Positions 1 to 13,000 of a DNA stretch of 64,000 nucleotides are shown piece by piece; the stretch's first letter is position 1; each line of letters opens with the position of its first letter. This stretch comes from Trichoplax adhaerens (taxonomy: Eukaryota > Placozoa > Uniplacotomia > Trichoplacea > Trichoplacidae). The position numbers and the translations under genes are program-made. The notes beneath the pieces are model-generated. The model was given only the letters and a program-made list of their open reading frames with translations. It was not told the origin of the DNA and ran no database searches. The stretch is from positions 1,354,452 to 1,418,451 of the forward strand of contig NW_002060952.1 of the NCBI RefSeq assembly GCF_000150275.1. The letters run 5' to 3'.

Positions 1-2530
1 CTTGTTCAACAAAAGATTAATTCAAGTTTTCACGCTAGGAATTGTTGTTCAATTCGCGTTGGAAATGGATTTCTATCTCGATGCATTCAAGTGGCTGCTA
101 TAAAGTAGCTGAGTATCGAAATTTCATTAAGTGCGTTCTCCATAGGTCGGTGATTGTAGTGTTGAACATTAAAGTACTCATGGCATAGCATCATAAATGG
201 CATTCGTGAATAGACTTGTTGCAAGTATTGATTTGCCTCAAGGGCTTTCCAAAGTCACGCTAAAACTTACCTAAAATGAACGCTAATTAATTATCATTCC
301 ATACCTATTTGCTACTAGACAAGTCAAATTCTTATGTCTAAGTATAATGATTTATTCCTACCTAAGGGGAGCATGACAGGCGGTCAATATCGTATCATCA
401 TACTACCTCTAGATGGGCTAATTTGGAGTTTTGACCCTAATTTAGACCATACACATCTTGTGCTATTCTATAGCGAACATTAAAGTTATTTATCCAAGGT
501 AACAGCAGCACGAGAGTAAATCAACGACTAACAAAATTCAGACAGTAGCCTATATTGGCTAATTTGGAGTTTTGACCCTAATTTATACCATACACATTTT
601 GTCCTTTTCCATAGTGGACATTAAAGTTATTTATCCAAGGTAACAGAAGTACGAGAGTAAATCAACGACTACTAAAATTTAGATAGTAGCACTGCCTATA
701 GAAATCGATCGGGTATCATTGGGAACATGCAAATAATGTGCAATTTGGTTGCCAAGATACTGCAACAAATGACAAGGAATTCATCATTTTTTTACAAGCT
801 GTGGGTGGGTATTTGTTGAAGATAGTGTTAATTGGCAGCCCATGGACAGAATTCGGAATTATCCATTGATGAAAGTATCGATAATACAGACGTTAAATTG
901 TCATGATCCATTCGGAAATTGAATCTTGAATAGTTTACGTTACACCTACAGAATCATAAATAATTCATTCATGATGTTCTTGTAATAGCTTGTCAGTCCT
1001 GCTTGAAATTAGTTTAAATCAGGCCCATAAATAGCCTTGTAATTGTGTCAAGTTTGGTTAAAAGAGGTGCTGTATGATAACGATTCCATTTACTATTAAA
1101 TTGAGTATTGATATGGAGGATAAATATGTATAGTAGCAGTTATATCACTTAGTTCACTAGCCAGTAATTTGTGTCTTGCATTAGAAATCTTTTGATACAC
1201 AAGGTAATGCTACGTTATAAAAATAAAAATTGACACGTTCAAGTTAGCGATTGCTACCTTGGCTGCCAATGAGCACTCTTTATGGGCCGTCTTTCACTTT
1301 TCTATCCATGATTTCAATAATAATAATAACAAGGGCTTATAATGAATGTGCTGAACAAGTACAGTATGGTTTATCGTACGATAAGCATGTTAAATAATTA
1401 ATTAGAAGATAATTTAACCCTCATATTCGATTTTAAATGTTATCATAAAGTATTTTTATTTTCATTCCCTTACTTTGCTTTACTTGGCTGATTTTTTTTG
1501 ACATAACTTGCTTGAAAAGTTTCTAATTACGATTAATTAGAAGTAGGGTTGATTTGTTATCAAGTTGTTGCAATCAGTAATAGTATCATTTGCATTGACA
1601 ACCAATTAACGTTATTGCATATCTATAGGGCCACAAGAATAATGCATTACCGTTGTTGTCATTTATACTTTACTTGTAGAAAAAAGATCGATATTATCTG
1701 TAGAAAAGGATTTCTACTTTGCTTAAAGATAAAAAAGGCCGTTGGTATCTGTAGAAAGTCATTTTTTCTATTTTGTCCATTCATTTCTCATAGTAAAATA
1801 AAGCAAAATGTCGATACGGGACAAACTAGCAATTGTAGAGAAAGCTGAAATACATCACGTACTACTGCTGACTTCCAATGGACTGTTTGCCTTTTTTGTA
1901 GTCTCCTACAGTACTACTGTCTCTTTTTTTTCGTGATGCTACTAAATATGTCAATTAGCTTGTTTGTCTGCGATAGTTGGTAACTACTGCATGTCAATGA
2001 TGTTCTTTGGATTTAAAAGTCGTTCCTTTGACTAAATTAACAATAACTGTTTGTTAAGATGTTATTGTTATTGGAAAGTTAAAATTAAAGATTGAACTCA
2101 TTTTCTTTTCCTATAATTACTTTCTCTAGATAAATAATAACATCACTGTTATTGGGACCAACAATAGGCGTGTTAGAAAGTATTTTTTTTTCCATTCTCA
2201 ATTCTCTCTATTCATATGCCACCTCTAGACAACTTGAGTATATTATCGTTATTCTGACGTTTCAATATCATTTTCCATTTAACTTCTTAATGCATGCTAG
2301 ACGTCTTCCGAGTTGCGTTCATGCTTATTGTCATTCGATACAATTTGGTTATACTATATTTGAATAACTAAAAAAGAAGGAAAATTACAATTTGAAGAGA
2401 AAATCAAAAGATATTGCTGTAAAATTGGAAGAAGGAGAATATTGTTTGTCGACGTTGACTTTTTATCATCGTTATCAGTTACAGTCCTGCATACTTTATA
2501 TTATTGCTCGTTTACTGGCTATACATAATT
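1..2530. other. Non-coding 5' flank of the phosphodiesterase gene
   Basis: This stretch is AT-rich with frequent stops in all frames. The short open frames near 1549-1848 and 2152-2367 show no domain, no coding-like composition and no convincing splice sites. The only structure I see is a direct tandem duplication at 416-690. Promoter elements for the downstream gene probably lie in the last few hundred bases, but none can be named. Confidence 0.6.
416..690. repeat. Two-copy direct tandem duplication, period 141 bp
   Basis: The segment beginning GGCTAATTTGGAG at 416 recurs at 557 and can be followed for about 130 bases with scattered substitutions, for example the stretch about TTATCCAAGGTAACAG in both copies. 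It is a local non-coding duplication with no coding content or terminal repeats. Confidence 0.85.
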
Positions 2531-5500
2531 ATGAATAATACTAATCGTCATATCATCACCAAAGAACGATCATTTTCTGCCTCCAGTGTACCGCATCGAG
2601 CTGATGATAATCATGACAACAATCATGATCGTCAAGATAGAGGAGGAACTCACGTCCACATCGATTCGTCAACTGATGAAAAATTTACCGATAAACTATC
2701 AAATCATCGTGTGCCGGAGTTCGAAGGTGATGAAGTGGAAGTTTGGTTAGATTATCATCCTGATTTCTTACAGTCCTACTTGAATCGTAAATCAAGCAAA
2801 ATAATTTTGGAAGATTTGATTAAACAAAATCACATTTTAAGTGATTCCCTAGGTGATACACCTGACGGTTCACCGTGTGGTTCATCTTGTAGTACACCAA
2901 TTCAACGATTTTATCATTATGACAGTGAACGTAAATCAACTGGAACATTAAATAAAATTGTAACTACAGTCGATGGACAGCCTAGCTTTATTAATTACCG
3001 CGATAGATCTAGAACTATGCCAACATTAAGACCACCAAGAAAGACAAGAAAAGAGCTAATGTTATTAAATGAGAAAGAATTGCTACTGGAATTAGTCAAA
3101 GATATTGCCAACGATTTAGATGTTACGTCATTATGTCATAAAATTTTACAAAATGTTAGTATATTGGTCAATGCTGATCGCTGCTCTCTATTTCTTGTCC
3201 GTGGTCGCGGCATAGATAGATACTTAGAAGCTAAAGTGTTCGACGTAAACTGTGATTCAAGAGTAGATATTTTCGAGAAGAGAACACCTATACGTGTTCC
3301 ATGGGGTTCAGGCATCGTTGGCTATACTGCTAAAACTGGCGAAATTTTAAACATCCCTGATGCTTACAAGGTATATCCTGTAACGATTTGCAGCTGTCTC
3401 TCATTAAATGATTGCAGCTTTTGTCATACTGTATTCTGTTGTAGTCATTGTGTGCAGGAATAGTATACTAATTGTTGATATACAAACAATAATTTTAACG
3501 TGATATTCTGCTGATTGCGAAGTTACTTAGCATCTCTTATCATACAGTAAGATATTCAAAAATTTGAATTGTTTACGGCAAGGCTATGCAGAGTGCTTTG
3601 CCCTTATACACTTCATATTGATTTTTAAGATTAGCATTATCTGGTTCGATTTTTTAACTATTGATTGTTCTTTCTTTTCATAATCCATAAGCTAACTTAT
3701 CTTTGTTGCTGTCTATCATATCTGACTTTAGGACCCACGTTTTAATAAAGGCATTGATGTCGAAACGGGATACAGAACACGAAGTATATTATGTGTACCC
3801 ATAGCCAATAACTATAATGAAATCATTGGAGTTGCGCAAGTTATCAACAAAATGACAAATAGAGAAGATCATTTCACCAAAAGAGATGAACAGGTAATGC
3901 ACTACTGTCATGGTAACCTTGGTAAAAAAGCGGTAGCATTTATTTTAGAAATTCTACTGTCGTGATGACGTTTTATTGACTGCGTCAACAGATTCTGTTG
4001 GTATATTTGATTTTAGTAGGCATTTCTATAACACTTTAAATACAATTATAAAGTTGAACACTGCACTGATGTATTTGTTAATTTAAACGGTAATAATGAA
4101 TGCTGGGTCAATTTCATTTCTCTTACTATTAAGAATGAAGTATGATATCTTATGTTTATCATGCAATCAGTTTGAGCCCACCTTAATCTTTATCCACTTC
4201 TAATTACTTAACACTGTACTAGTAATAAAGTCCTTATAGTGGCTCTCACCGTAATGATATCCTTTGTTAGTGTCTTTCATAGCACAAACATTCTATCTTG
4301 GTTTTTATAGATCTTTAGTACATATTTAACATTTTGTGCTATTGGTATTCAAAATGCCGAATTATTTGAAAAAAATGCTATGGAGATGAGAAGAAATCAA
4401 GTATGTTTGTAACGCTGTTTAATATCAAACAATAGGAAAATTGAAAGGTAGTTTACGATTTTTTGTTTCAATCATTTTGTTTAATTTATGTCCTTGATAC
4501 ATTTCCGCAGGTATTACTAGAGTTAGCAAGAATCATATTTGAGGAGCAAAGTACTTTACCGAATATGGTTCATCAAATATTGATCCAAACTAAGTCATTA
4601 TTTTCATGCGAATACTGCTCGGTTCTAATGTTGAACAGTTCCGGCAAGGTACAACTTAACTGTACACGTAAATTTACACGTGCATGCAGTGTAAATGCAT
4701 CTGGATTAGATAATTTTAGTTTATCAGACGTAGAAATATATTATTGTTCAATTTCAGTCTGCGCTCGCTGTGATCAAGTTATAAGCACTAAATGTCTAAT
4801 ATTTGAAATTATTGGTAGTCTGTAACGAATACATATATTGACTTACATTACCAGGATTTTAGTCAAACCTTTGATACTGAATCGACTGCAGTAGCTGCTA
4901 ATGGAGATAAAGCTGGCGATAGGTTTGTATAATTAGACTATTTCAGTACTAGTTAATGAAAGCAAACATTGAAATTACGTATAATTCGATAATTTATTTT
5001 CTAGTAATAATGATGTAATTACATACTGCAATTTCTAATATTATAGTTCCTCTACAATTCGCCATCTGAATTATGGTATTACACATTATGTTGCTTCCAC
5101 AGGCGAGGTATCTTGATCACAATATTTGTGACATATATAATACTAATGATGTGCTAGAGTAATTGTATTACAAAACAACTTTGAAATTTTTTTTAATTAC
5201 TATTATGATTTTGAGCTCAAATTTTCTTGATTAGTAATAGTTATATAGCTACACTATTGCCTAGTTTTAAATTTTTGTAGTTATCATACCAAGTTTTATT
5301 GCTATTTGGTAAGTATAGATATTAAATACTGAGTATGAATCAGGAATGTTAATCAATGTTATTCGTTTCTGATCACAATAACCTTTGAAATGGAGATAGA
5401 GGGCTAGTTAAAAGAGCTAAAAAATGTATAGATGTATCTTAACGGCTTTTATTTCTTCGAACTTGAAGATGTTGAATATTCGTGATGTTAGTACTGACGA

Positions 5501-8500
5501 AAGATTCGACCCAAGCGTAAGTTCGTTATAGTTTTTCCGATCCTCATCAATTAATCTGCTTGATATTGATTTTCTGTACTTGTTGGTAGCACTTAGCTTT
5601 GAAATTGTCATTATTGCGACTACATAACTTTTTGCCTAATAAGATATTTACTACCAGCAGTGACAAGTAGTCAGTTGTTTACTTGAATATTGTACTATAT
5701 TTTCTCTAATAGCTATTAAAATCGAATCAATTGTCAAATGGCAAATCTTTTGATCTAATCTTAATTCGGTGATTTTACAGGAAGATATTGCTACCGGTTT
5801 CAAAACTAAAACAATATTATGTGCTCCAATTAGAACAAACCAGCGATTATTAGGTGAGAATATGAAACTAAGCAGTCTTTACTGATGAAATGTATTTGAG
5901 TATCTTTGATTAGAAATAATAACAATTTCAGATTTTCACTAGTTTGTACCAAATTATTTTATACACTTAAAGGAGCAATGCAGCTAATTAATAAAAGCAA
6001 TGGCAGTAATTATTTCGAAATCGAAGACGAAAACCTTTTTGAAGTATATAAATTCTTAGGATTTCAAACTTCTTACTATCAAAATTTTTTATTTTGCTTA
6101 TTAACTTTATTTGCCTATTACATTCAAGGCCTTTGCAATTTACGTTGGCATTGCAATATACAACTCCAAAATGTATGATGACGTATGTAAAGCAATGGCG
6201 AAGCAAGCTGTTGCCTTGGAAGTAAGACTTACTTGCCTTTTTTAAATCCGTTAAAGTTAATGAATAATTTAATAGTATAGAGATTATTTAAAATCATTTA
6301 CTGGATCTGAAAAAAAATCTTTCTGTGATAGGTACTATCGTACCATGCAACTGCCTCTACTAATGAAGCTATAGCCCTTGCTGTAAGTCATTATAATATC
6401 ATGGAATAATTCTGTGATGTGAACTAAGTAAAGTAAACTCTGTTAAGCATCCCGTTGTTGCATCTCCTTGCTGTTTTATAATAGACGGAGCCTATTCCAC
6501 CGCCTGTAAATTATCAATTGCGTGAACTATCCTTTGATGATATGACATTGTCCGATTATGAAACTGTGAAGGCAACGTTAAGTATGTTTAGAGATCTGCA
6601 GTTCACGACTAAAGGAGCAATGGATTATCAGGTAATGCTGTAATGTAATGTTATACATAAGTAAATATCATGTTCTAGCACGTATCATGCACTATGAGGT
6701 ATACCTTAACAGATTTTATTCTTATCTTGCAGACTCTTTGTAGATGGACGTTGAGCATTAAAAAGAACTATCGCAATGTCGCTTATCATAACTGGCGCCA
6801 TGCATTTAATGTCGCGCAGACTATGTACCGTATTTTTCAGGTGATTTACTATTTTAAGAGAAGACATCTGCATGAAACACTTACTGAGGTTATGTTCATA
6901 TAGTAGATCGGTTATCGTAATATAGCTAAGGCATAATTATCCTTTCAGGCGAAAGAGTTCGGCGGTCTTCTCAATGACTTGGAGAAATTGTCGTTGTTAG
7001 TAGCCTGTCTTTGCCATGATTTAGATCATAGGGGCACGAACAATGCGTTTCAATTGAAGTATGATTTTCGCACTTTATGTTCGCTTATACAGTGTTTAAA
7101 CTATATTCTTTCTTAATTACCTTCCTTTGGTTCAACTTAACCATTACTCAAAGTTGTGTCATTCGATGCAGCCTATGGAATAAAATTGCAGATATTTGAA
7201 AGTCGACCATCATTATTCTTTTGTTTAGAACTCAATCAGCATTAGCACATTTATACAGTACTTCAACTATGGAACATCATCACTTTGATCATTGTATTAT
7301 GATCCTTAATAGCGAGGTATATGGTAAATTAATGGATGATCTGATTTGGATTGTTATAGAGAGAGCTTTATATTAATTCTTTTTCATTCTTGTTCTTAAT
7401 TTGAAGGGCAATAACATCTTTGCACAGTTAACGCCATCACAGTACAGCTCAGTGGTCAAAATGTTAGAACATGCTATATTAGCAACGGATTTGGCCTTAC
7501 ATTTTAGGTAGACTCTTAGTTTTAACTTTAAAATTAACAAGAAATTTAATACTATATTTAGATATACAAGTGTAAAAATTAATACGCTTTTTATATGACG
7601 TTTCTAGGCATCGTAAAGAATTTATTAGTAAGATAGCAAGTCGCTCCACTGATTGGTCAGATCCAAATAATAGGATGCTATTAAGGTGATTATTATGATT
7701 GATTAATCTTATCCTGCCACGTCTTCTGTATATTGTGGCATAGCCGCGGTTTTACTTTGTCTGCGTTTATTAAATGGTTAAGAAACTGTTTATAATAAGA
7801 TTTCGAATCATGAGTTACTATAGAGTAAATATATAATGGTCATAATCCAATTCCTTAGACAATAATGCTTACCTATGTATAACTTATTGGGTTTTATACA
7901 GAGCAATGATGATGACAGCGTGCGATTTAGCTGCTATAACGAAGCCTTGGGAAGTTGAGCAGAGGGTATGGACTGTAGAAGTTATTCATGAATTTATTTG
8001 AAAATTATAATGTACTTTATTATAATAAAGCTTATTTCCTATGTAGGTTGCAGAACTTGTTACAAATGAATATTTTGAACAGGGTGATTTAGAGAGAGAA
8101 CAACTAAATGTTACCCCTTCTGTAAGTTATAATATTATCAATTATGATTTACTCGTAGAAGGAGGAAGTGATAATTACATTGTCTTGTTATTATAACAGG
8201 ACTTGATGAATCGTGACCGCAAAGATCGTTTACCACAGATGCAAGTAGATTTTATTGATTCTATATGTGACGAATTATATAAGGTTCGTGAAAAATACAC
8301 AAATACTGTAGAGTTGATCCTAAATGTGATTCCTGCTTCATGACTAATACGATTGCACTGCAATATAGACCATAGATCAATTTTGCCGCATCTTATTTAT
8401 TATATATTGTAGGCCTTCGCTGATATTTCTCCGTCATTGCGCCCGATGTACGATCGCTTAATGGATAATCGTCGTGAATGGACTAATTTAATGTCACTTA

Positions 8501-8517
8501 GTGATAAAGACAATTAA
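2531..8517 (+). CDS. PDE11A-like: Tandem-GAF 3',5'-cyclic nucleotide phosphodiesterase, PDE11/PDE5 type
   Basis: Hydrolyses cAMP and/or cGMP; a cytosolic signalling enzyme. Exons: 2531-3370, 3732-3893, 4311-4400, 4511-4648, 4855-4922, 5047-5107, 5469-5516, 5781-5853, 5973-6043, 6129-6221, 6332-6382, 6485-6631, 6733-6840, 6949-7058, 7229-7316, 7407-7507, 7608-7685, 7902-7965, 8047-8121, 8200-8283, 8413-8517. All junctions are GT-AG and in phase, giving 884 residues (human PDE11A4 is about 930). The first in-frame ATG is 2531. Residues 1-180 are polar and low complexity. GAF-A spans about 185-350 and GAF-B about 365-530; each ends in an NK...F...DE motif typical of cyclic-nucleotide-binding GAFs. 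The catalytic domain (about 590-870) has HNWRHAFN (His633, His637), [10 protein letters not shown] (His673, Asp674), the second metal Asp784 in TACDL, and the invariant Gln837 in [10 protein letters not shown]. The remembered best fit is PDE11 (LVKDIxNDLDxTSL upstream of GAF-A; EHHHFxHxxMIL). PDE5 or PDE6 type is the alternative, and substrate preference cannot be read from the sequence. Confidence 0.95.
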
Positions 8518-10092
8518 AATTGTTTTAAAACCGGACAAAATTAATTAATTAATTAATTAATTAATTATATAGTCAATTAATCAGATTATTATCATAGATA
8601 AAAACGGAAAAATTTAGCGTCAGGCAATTTTTTTATCAGATTTCGTGTCTATTTCAATAATCGAATGTTATTTAACTCGAATACTGGATCTTTAATTGCT
8701 TAAAGTTCTGTAATGGAGCTACTCATACTGATTATACGAGTTTTATTACTTATTCTTTAATGTTCCTTAGAACATAATCATGATACTCAGCTTTAAGGCA
8801 ATTTGCAGTTATCTACTACTAGTACGCCTTCATAAAGCTGTCAATTTGGATATAGCCCGATTTTTAATGACAACAAAAAAGCAGTATTGCTATAACCTGT
8901 GTTATAGTATGTTATTTCAACGTGATCAATTATATGTATCAGTATTAAAAAAATTTATAAATTGCTTTTGAACGTATACGAATTTGAAATATTAAGGAAA
9001 AATACAATATCAATGCACTGTGCTGTGCTGTAGCTTTGACCGAATGTCAATACGTTACCATGATTTACTATTACTAAACCAGTAAAAAAATTGATAGTAG
9101 TTTTCTTGTTTACTTCCTGCCGACTTTAGCAAATCTCTATTTATGTTAAAATTTGTAGATCGTAATTGTTGACAATTATGCACTTAAAATTATAAATATA
9201 GACAGCGAGCGTCCATAATGTAAAGTATCTTTACGTATGAATAGAGCCATACTTGTTTATAGCATAGCAATAAATGCAGATCACTAGGGCCAATTTACTA
9301 GTTTTAATCACCTAGCTCGAAATTTCTACATCAACCGGATCGCATGCAGTGTTTGAAGTTGACCATGGATTTAAAGAAGTGGTACAGTAAAATTACTGTC
9401 TAGCATGCAGGTGTAAAAATAACATTATTATTTAAGCTTAATATGTATTTAATTTTAAAGTTAATCATTTACAGTTTCACTTAGTAGTAATTATCGTCGT
9501 TTACAATATGACATCAGTGTTTTCCATTTTTAATCGATATAAAATCTCTTGCCACAGCTTCATCTTTCAAAGCTTTATAAACGTTTTCAACAGATTTGTT
9601 ATTGGCAACATGAATGGCCTATCAACCACTACACTGCAGTATCAATTTGACAGTTTAAAATATGTATCTTTTTCTATGATAAGATGCCTCATTGATACCT
9701 TCATCAAATAGATTCATTTATATAAAGTACATATGTCTTAAAGTATTTACGTACGTAGTTGTGTAAAATATGCGTAGGATAAAATAAAGTATTTAGATAG
9801 TTACTAGTCAAATTGCATGAATATGATACTCATTATCAAGTATAATAATAATACTTAACAAAAATTCTATTCCATGAAACAATATTGAAAGTAATACCTA
9901 TAATATCCGATAAGTTTAATGTCATGTGATCTCTAATACTGAACCAATCAAGTTACATTAATTCACTCTTTCCTTATCCACTATTCGATTATATGATTAA
10001 TAATATTCCAAAAATATCGAATTGTGGCTTTATATTAGTTTTCTAACGCAACGGCTAGATTTTGGTTTCAAGCATTGATCACAGTCCCTTCA
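8518..10092. other. Convergent 3' spacer between phosphodiesterase and SEC24
   Basis: About 1.6 kb of AT-rich sequence between two converging genes. It presumably holds both 3' UTRs. It contains an ATTA tetranucleotide run at about 8543-8567, and AATAAA-like strings near 9781-9788 that could serve as a polyadenylation signal. The open frames at 8780-8971 and 9508-9711 have no coding character. I see nothing else in it. Confidence 0.6.
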
Positions 10093-13000
10093 CTATTCCA
10101 GTAGTTCACGTATTTGCTTATGCAAAAAACAGAGATAATCCACGTAAGAGGGATGATTACGGTTACGATCTTCCACAAGGAAATAATTAAACCATGGTTC
10201 CATTCTATCTTCCTCTTTGACAATAATTAGCTACAGTATATAAATGATTGAGTATCATGCACAGTCAATAATAGATAAATATACTGTATATAGTTCGGTT
10301 TGATTCACAAATCATATACGCTTGCTACTACAAAGTAAATTATATACCTTCAAACAGCGATCCTTTCTTGCTTGTATCTGTCCCATGATGTGGTGAATTT
10401 GTTCAGACAATGGATTATCTAACTTTATTATTGTATTCTAAGAGTAAAAAAACAATGTGTTCAGGTAAGTATTCTATTTGAAAAGGAACTAGGAAAATGC
10501 AGTCTAAAAAGCATACGATGGATTCCGGCTGCAACTCAGCAAAAGAAGGAATTCCAAAGACATTCATAAGCCAATTCGTGTCGATTTTACTACCAATCCA
10601 CAAAAATAGCACTAGCCCATTGTCTAAAATAATTGTTTTTAAATGATTTAGCTGGCATGTATAGATTATGAAAAATAAATCTACTTAATACTAACCTAAG
10701 AAGTATGCACCATTCTTTTCCAGTTTATCTCGAGTACAACGGATAGGAGAGGGCTCGTTGCTGCTCTCTAAGTTTAAGTTGTGCTACATGATCAAAATAA
10801 TTTGTTGATTATAAACGTGAAACTATTACAAGGGCTCTCATAAATCGACAGTACCAATGGCAGAACACGAGGATATAAGGACGTCAATAGAGATTCCAAT
10901 TTCATACTATTCATTAAATGTCGTAGCCAACTTTTATCATCAATCGAGATCTCCACCCCTTAGATTAAATAAATCGTATTACGCTTACAGATACGAGTAA
11001 CAGCGTCATTTAGGACAATTTTCTTACCTCTCATTAAGTCACTATTTAGAAAGCTATTGATAAAAACTGGCAAAAGCTTCAAGCATTCTGGTAAAATTAA
11101 CTGCGTATAATAAATTACAAATTTTAGGTTCGAAGAGTTTCGCTTAAGTAGTAAAGATATCCTTGCAACTTTGCAAATAGATATACCTGGCCAGGAGGCG
11201 ATCCTGTTGAACAGTGCTTCCTATATGAGGCTAAAGCTTGTGCACATTGTGACGTTATTTCTTCTCTGATATTCTTTGGAGAATTTAATGGCAGATTGTA
11301 GGCGGCTGATCAATGTAAATCATTCGTTAAAAGTCAATATTTGCTAGCACAACTTTAGTTAGCTCTATGATTACGATTACAATTAACTTGTAACTTTTAA
11401 CAGAAATTATTTTACCTATCTTCGTGAAAGTACTGAGAACAGTTTCTAGGTCACAACTTTTATAGACGTCTTGCACTGTAGCTCCAACGGAAAATGAAAT
11501 ATTGTGTATCCTTAGCCTTCTTTCACCGTTAATGCTGGTATATAAGAGAGCAACCTGTGGACGACAAGTATAGTAATTAATACAAGTATCCACGACATAA
11601 TTAAGAACATTGATATTCTTAAAGTGGATAAGAAAATAGTGGTGAAACAATATTTCCTTTAGTAAGATTTTAGAAGCATCTTAAAGAATTAAGGAGCCGA
11701 AAATTAACCTGCAAATGTACAAGACGGTTCTCTTCCAGTTTGTCGTCATGCTTTATTATTATGTTGAAAGACTATAAAAGTAAGACCGTCGAGCAGTTTC
11801 TTAATTTTAGTGTTTGGCATGAAATATAGTAATGCACCTTTAAACATGATACTAATCTACCTTGCTAGAATCTACAGTAGCCAATTCGATATCTGTCACG
11901 TTTTCCATATGAAAATTTCCATAGAAATCTGTTGGACGGATGCCTAATTGGTAAAAGTCATCATGATTAACAACTCATTTGTCCTTCGATACAGTCAACT
12001 GGCGAATCTAAACTTGCCTGCACTCGTTCGCAATCTCATTATCGCATCAAAGCCAACAGCACGGTTAAGGTTTGCTGAGAGGTCTGAACAAAATCGTGCA
12101 CCATCTTGAGCAGCCTAAAAATTGGCCAATACATTATAAAGATTAACATTCTGGTACAAGTTAAAATTTCAGAAACCACGTATGCATCGCACCTTGAAAT
12201 GACTGTATTTGTATATCGAACCACCAGTAACAGAACTGAGACATCCGATTGTGGCAACATCAGTGTATCCATTAGGAAACAGAAATAGGTCTACACCAAC
12301 ACCATGCTTTACGCATTCTTTAGCCAAATTCTTGTAGAAAGGAATTTGTGGCTGAAGTAAATTCTATAAGGGCAAGAGTCATTTAGATAGAGTATTTGCA
12401 ACAGTTGCAGTAACGATGTCGTCGCATTAACGAGGCTTACTTTTTCCTTATCAGTTCCCAACGATTTCCGATCATCTCTATTCTTTAATCTACCCGGTGC
12501 TTCTGCGGTGGGTAATGAGGTATTAAATAGAAAGACTTTACCACAGCGTTCCGCTTCCTTTATTCCATAATTAAAAGAAACTGATAAGAAAAATAAGCTA
12601 TATCAAAAATGATACAAGTAAAAAGAACAACCTTTAAGGCAAGGAAGCCAGCTTTCACCGCTTGCCCAAGGACTGTTTCTGTATGACGAGAATTTTGAAA
12701 CATTGCCGGTATTTGCTCTGCCACGCTATAGATAAATCGAATGGATTATTTGGATGTGCATTTTCTTCAATAAGTCTACTAACGTTGCTAGCAATTCGTA
12801 TGAGAATCTAACCTTTGCAACATTGACTTGGCTTCCGCAGGTTTTACAAAGAATCCGTCAAGGAGCGGTATGAAAACATCCTCTGTGTCAGCTACCACGA
12901 GCATCTGGGGTGTAACTAGACTATCCTAGAATAAAGAAGTTCGACGAGAATATTTACAAATCGCTAGCAATAACTTAAACAGAAAAAAGACTCACTTTTA

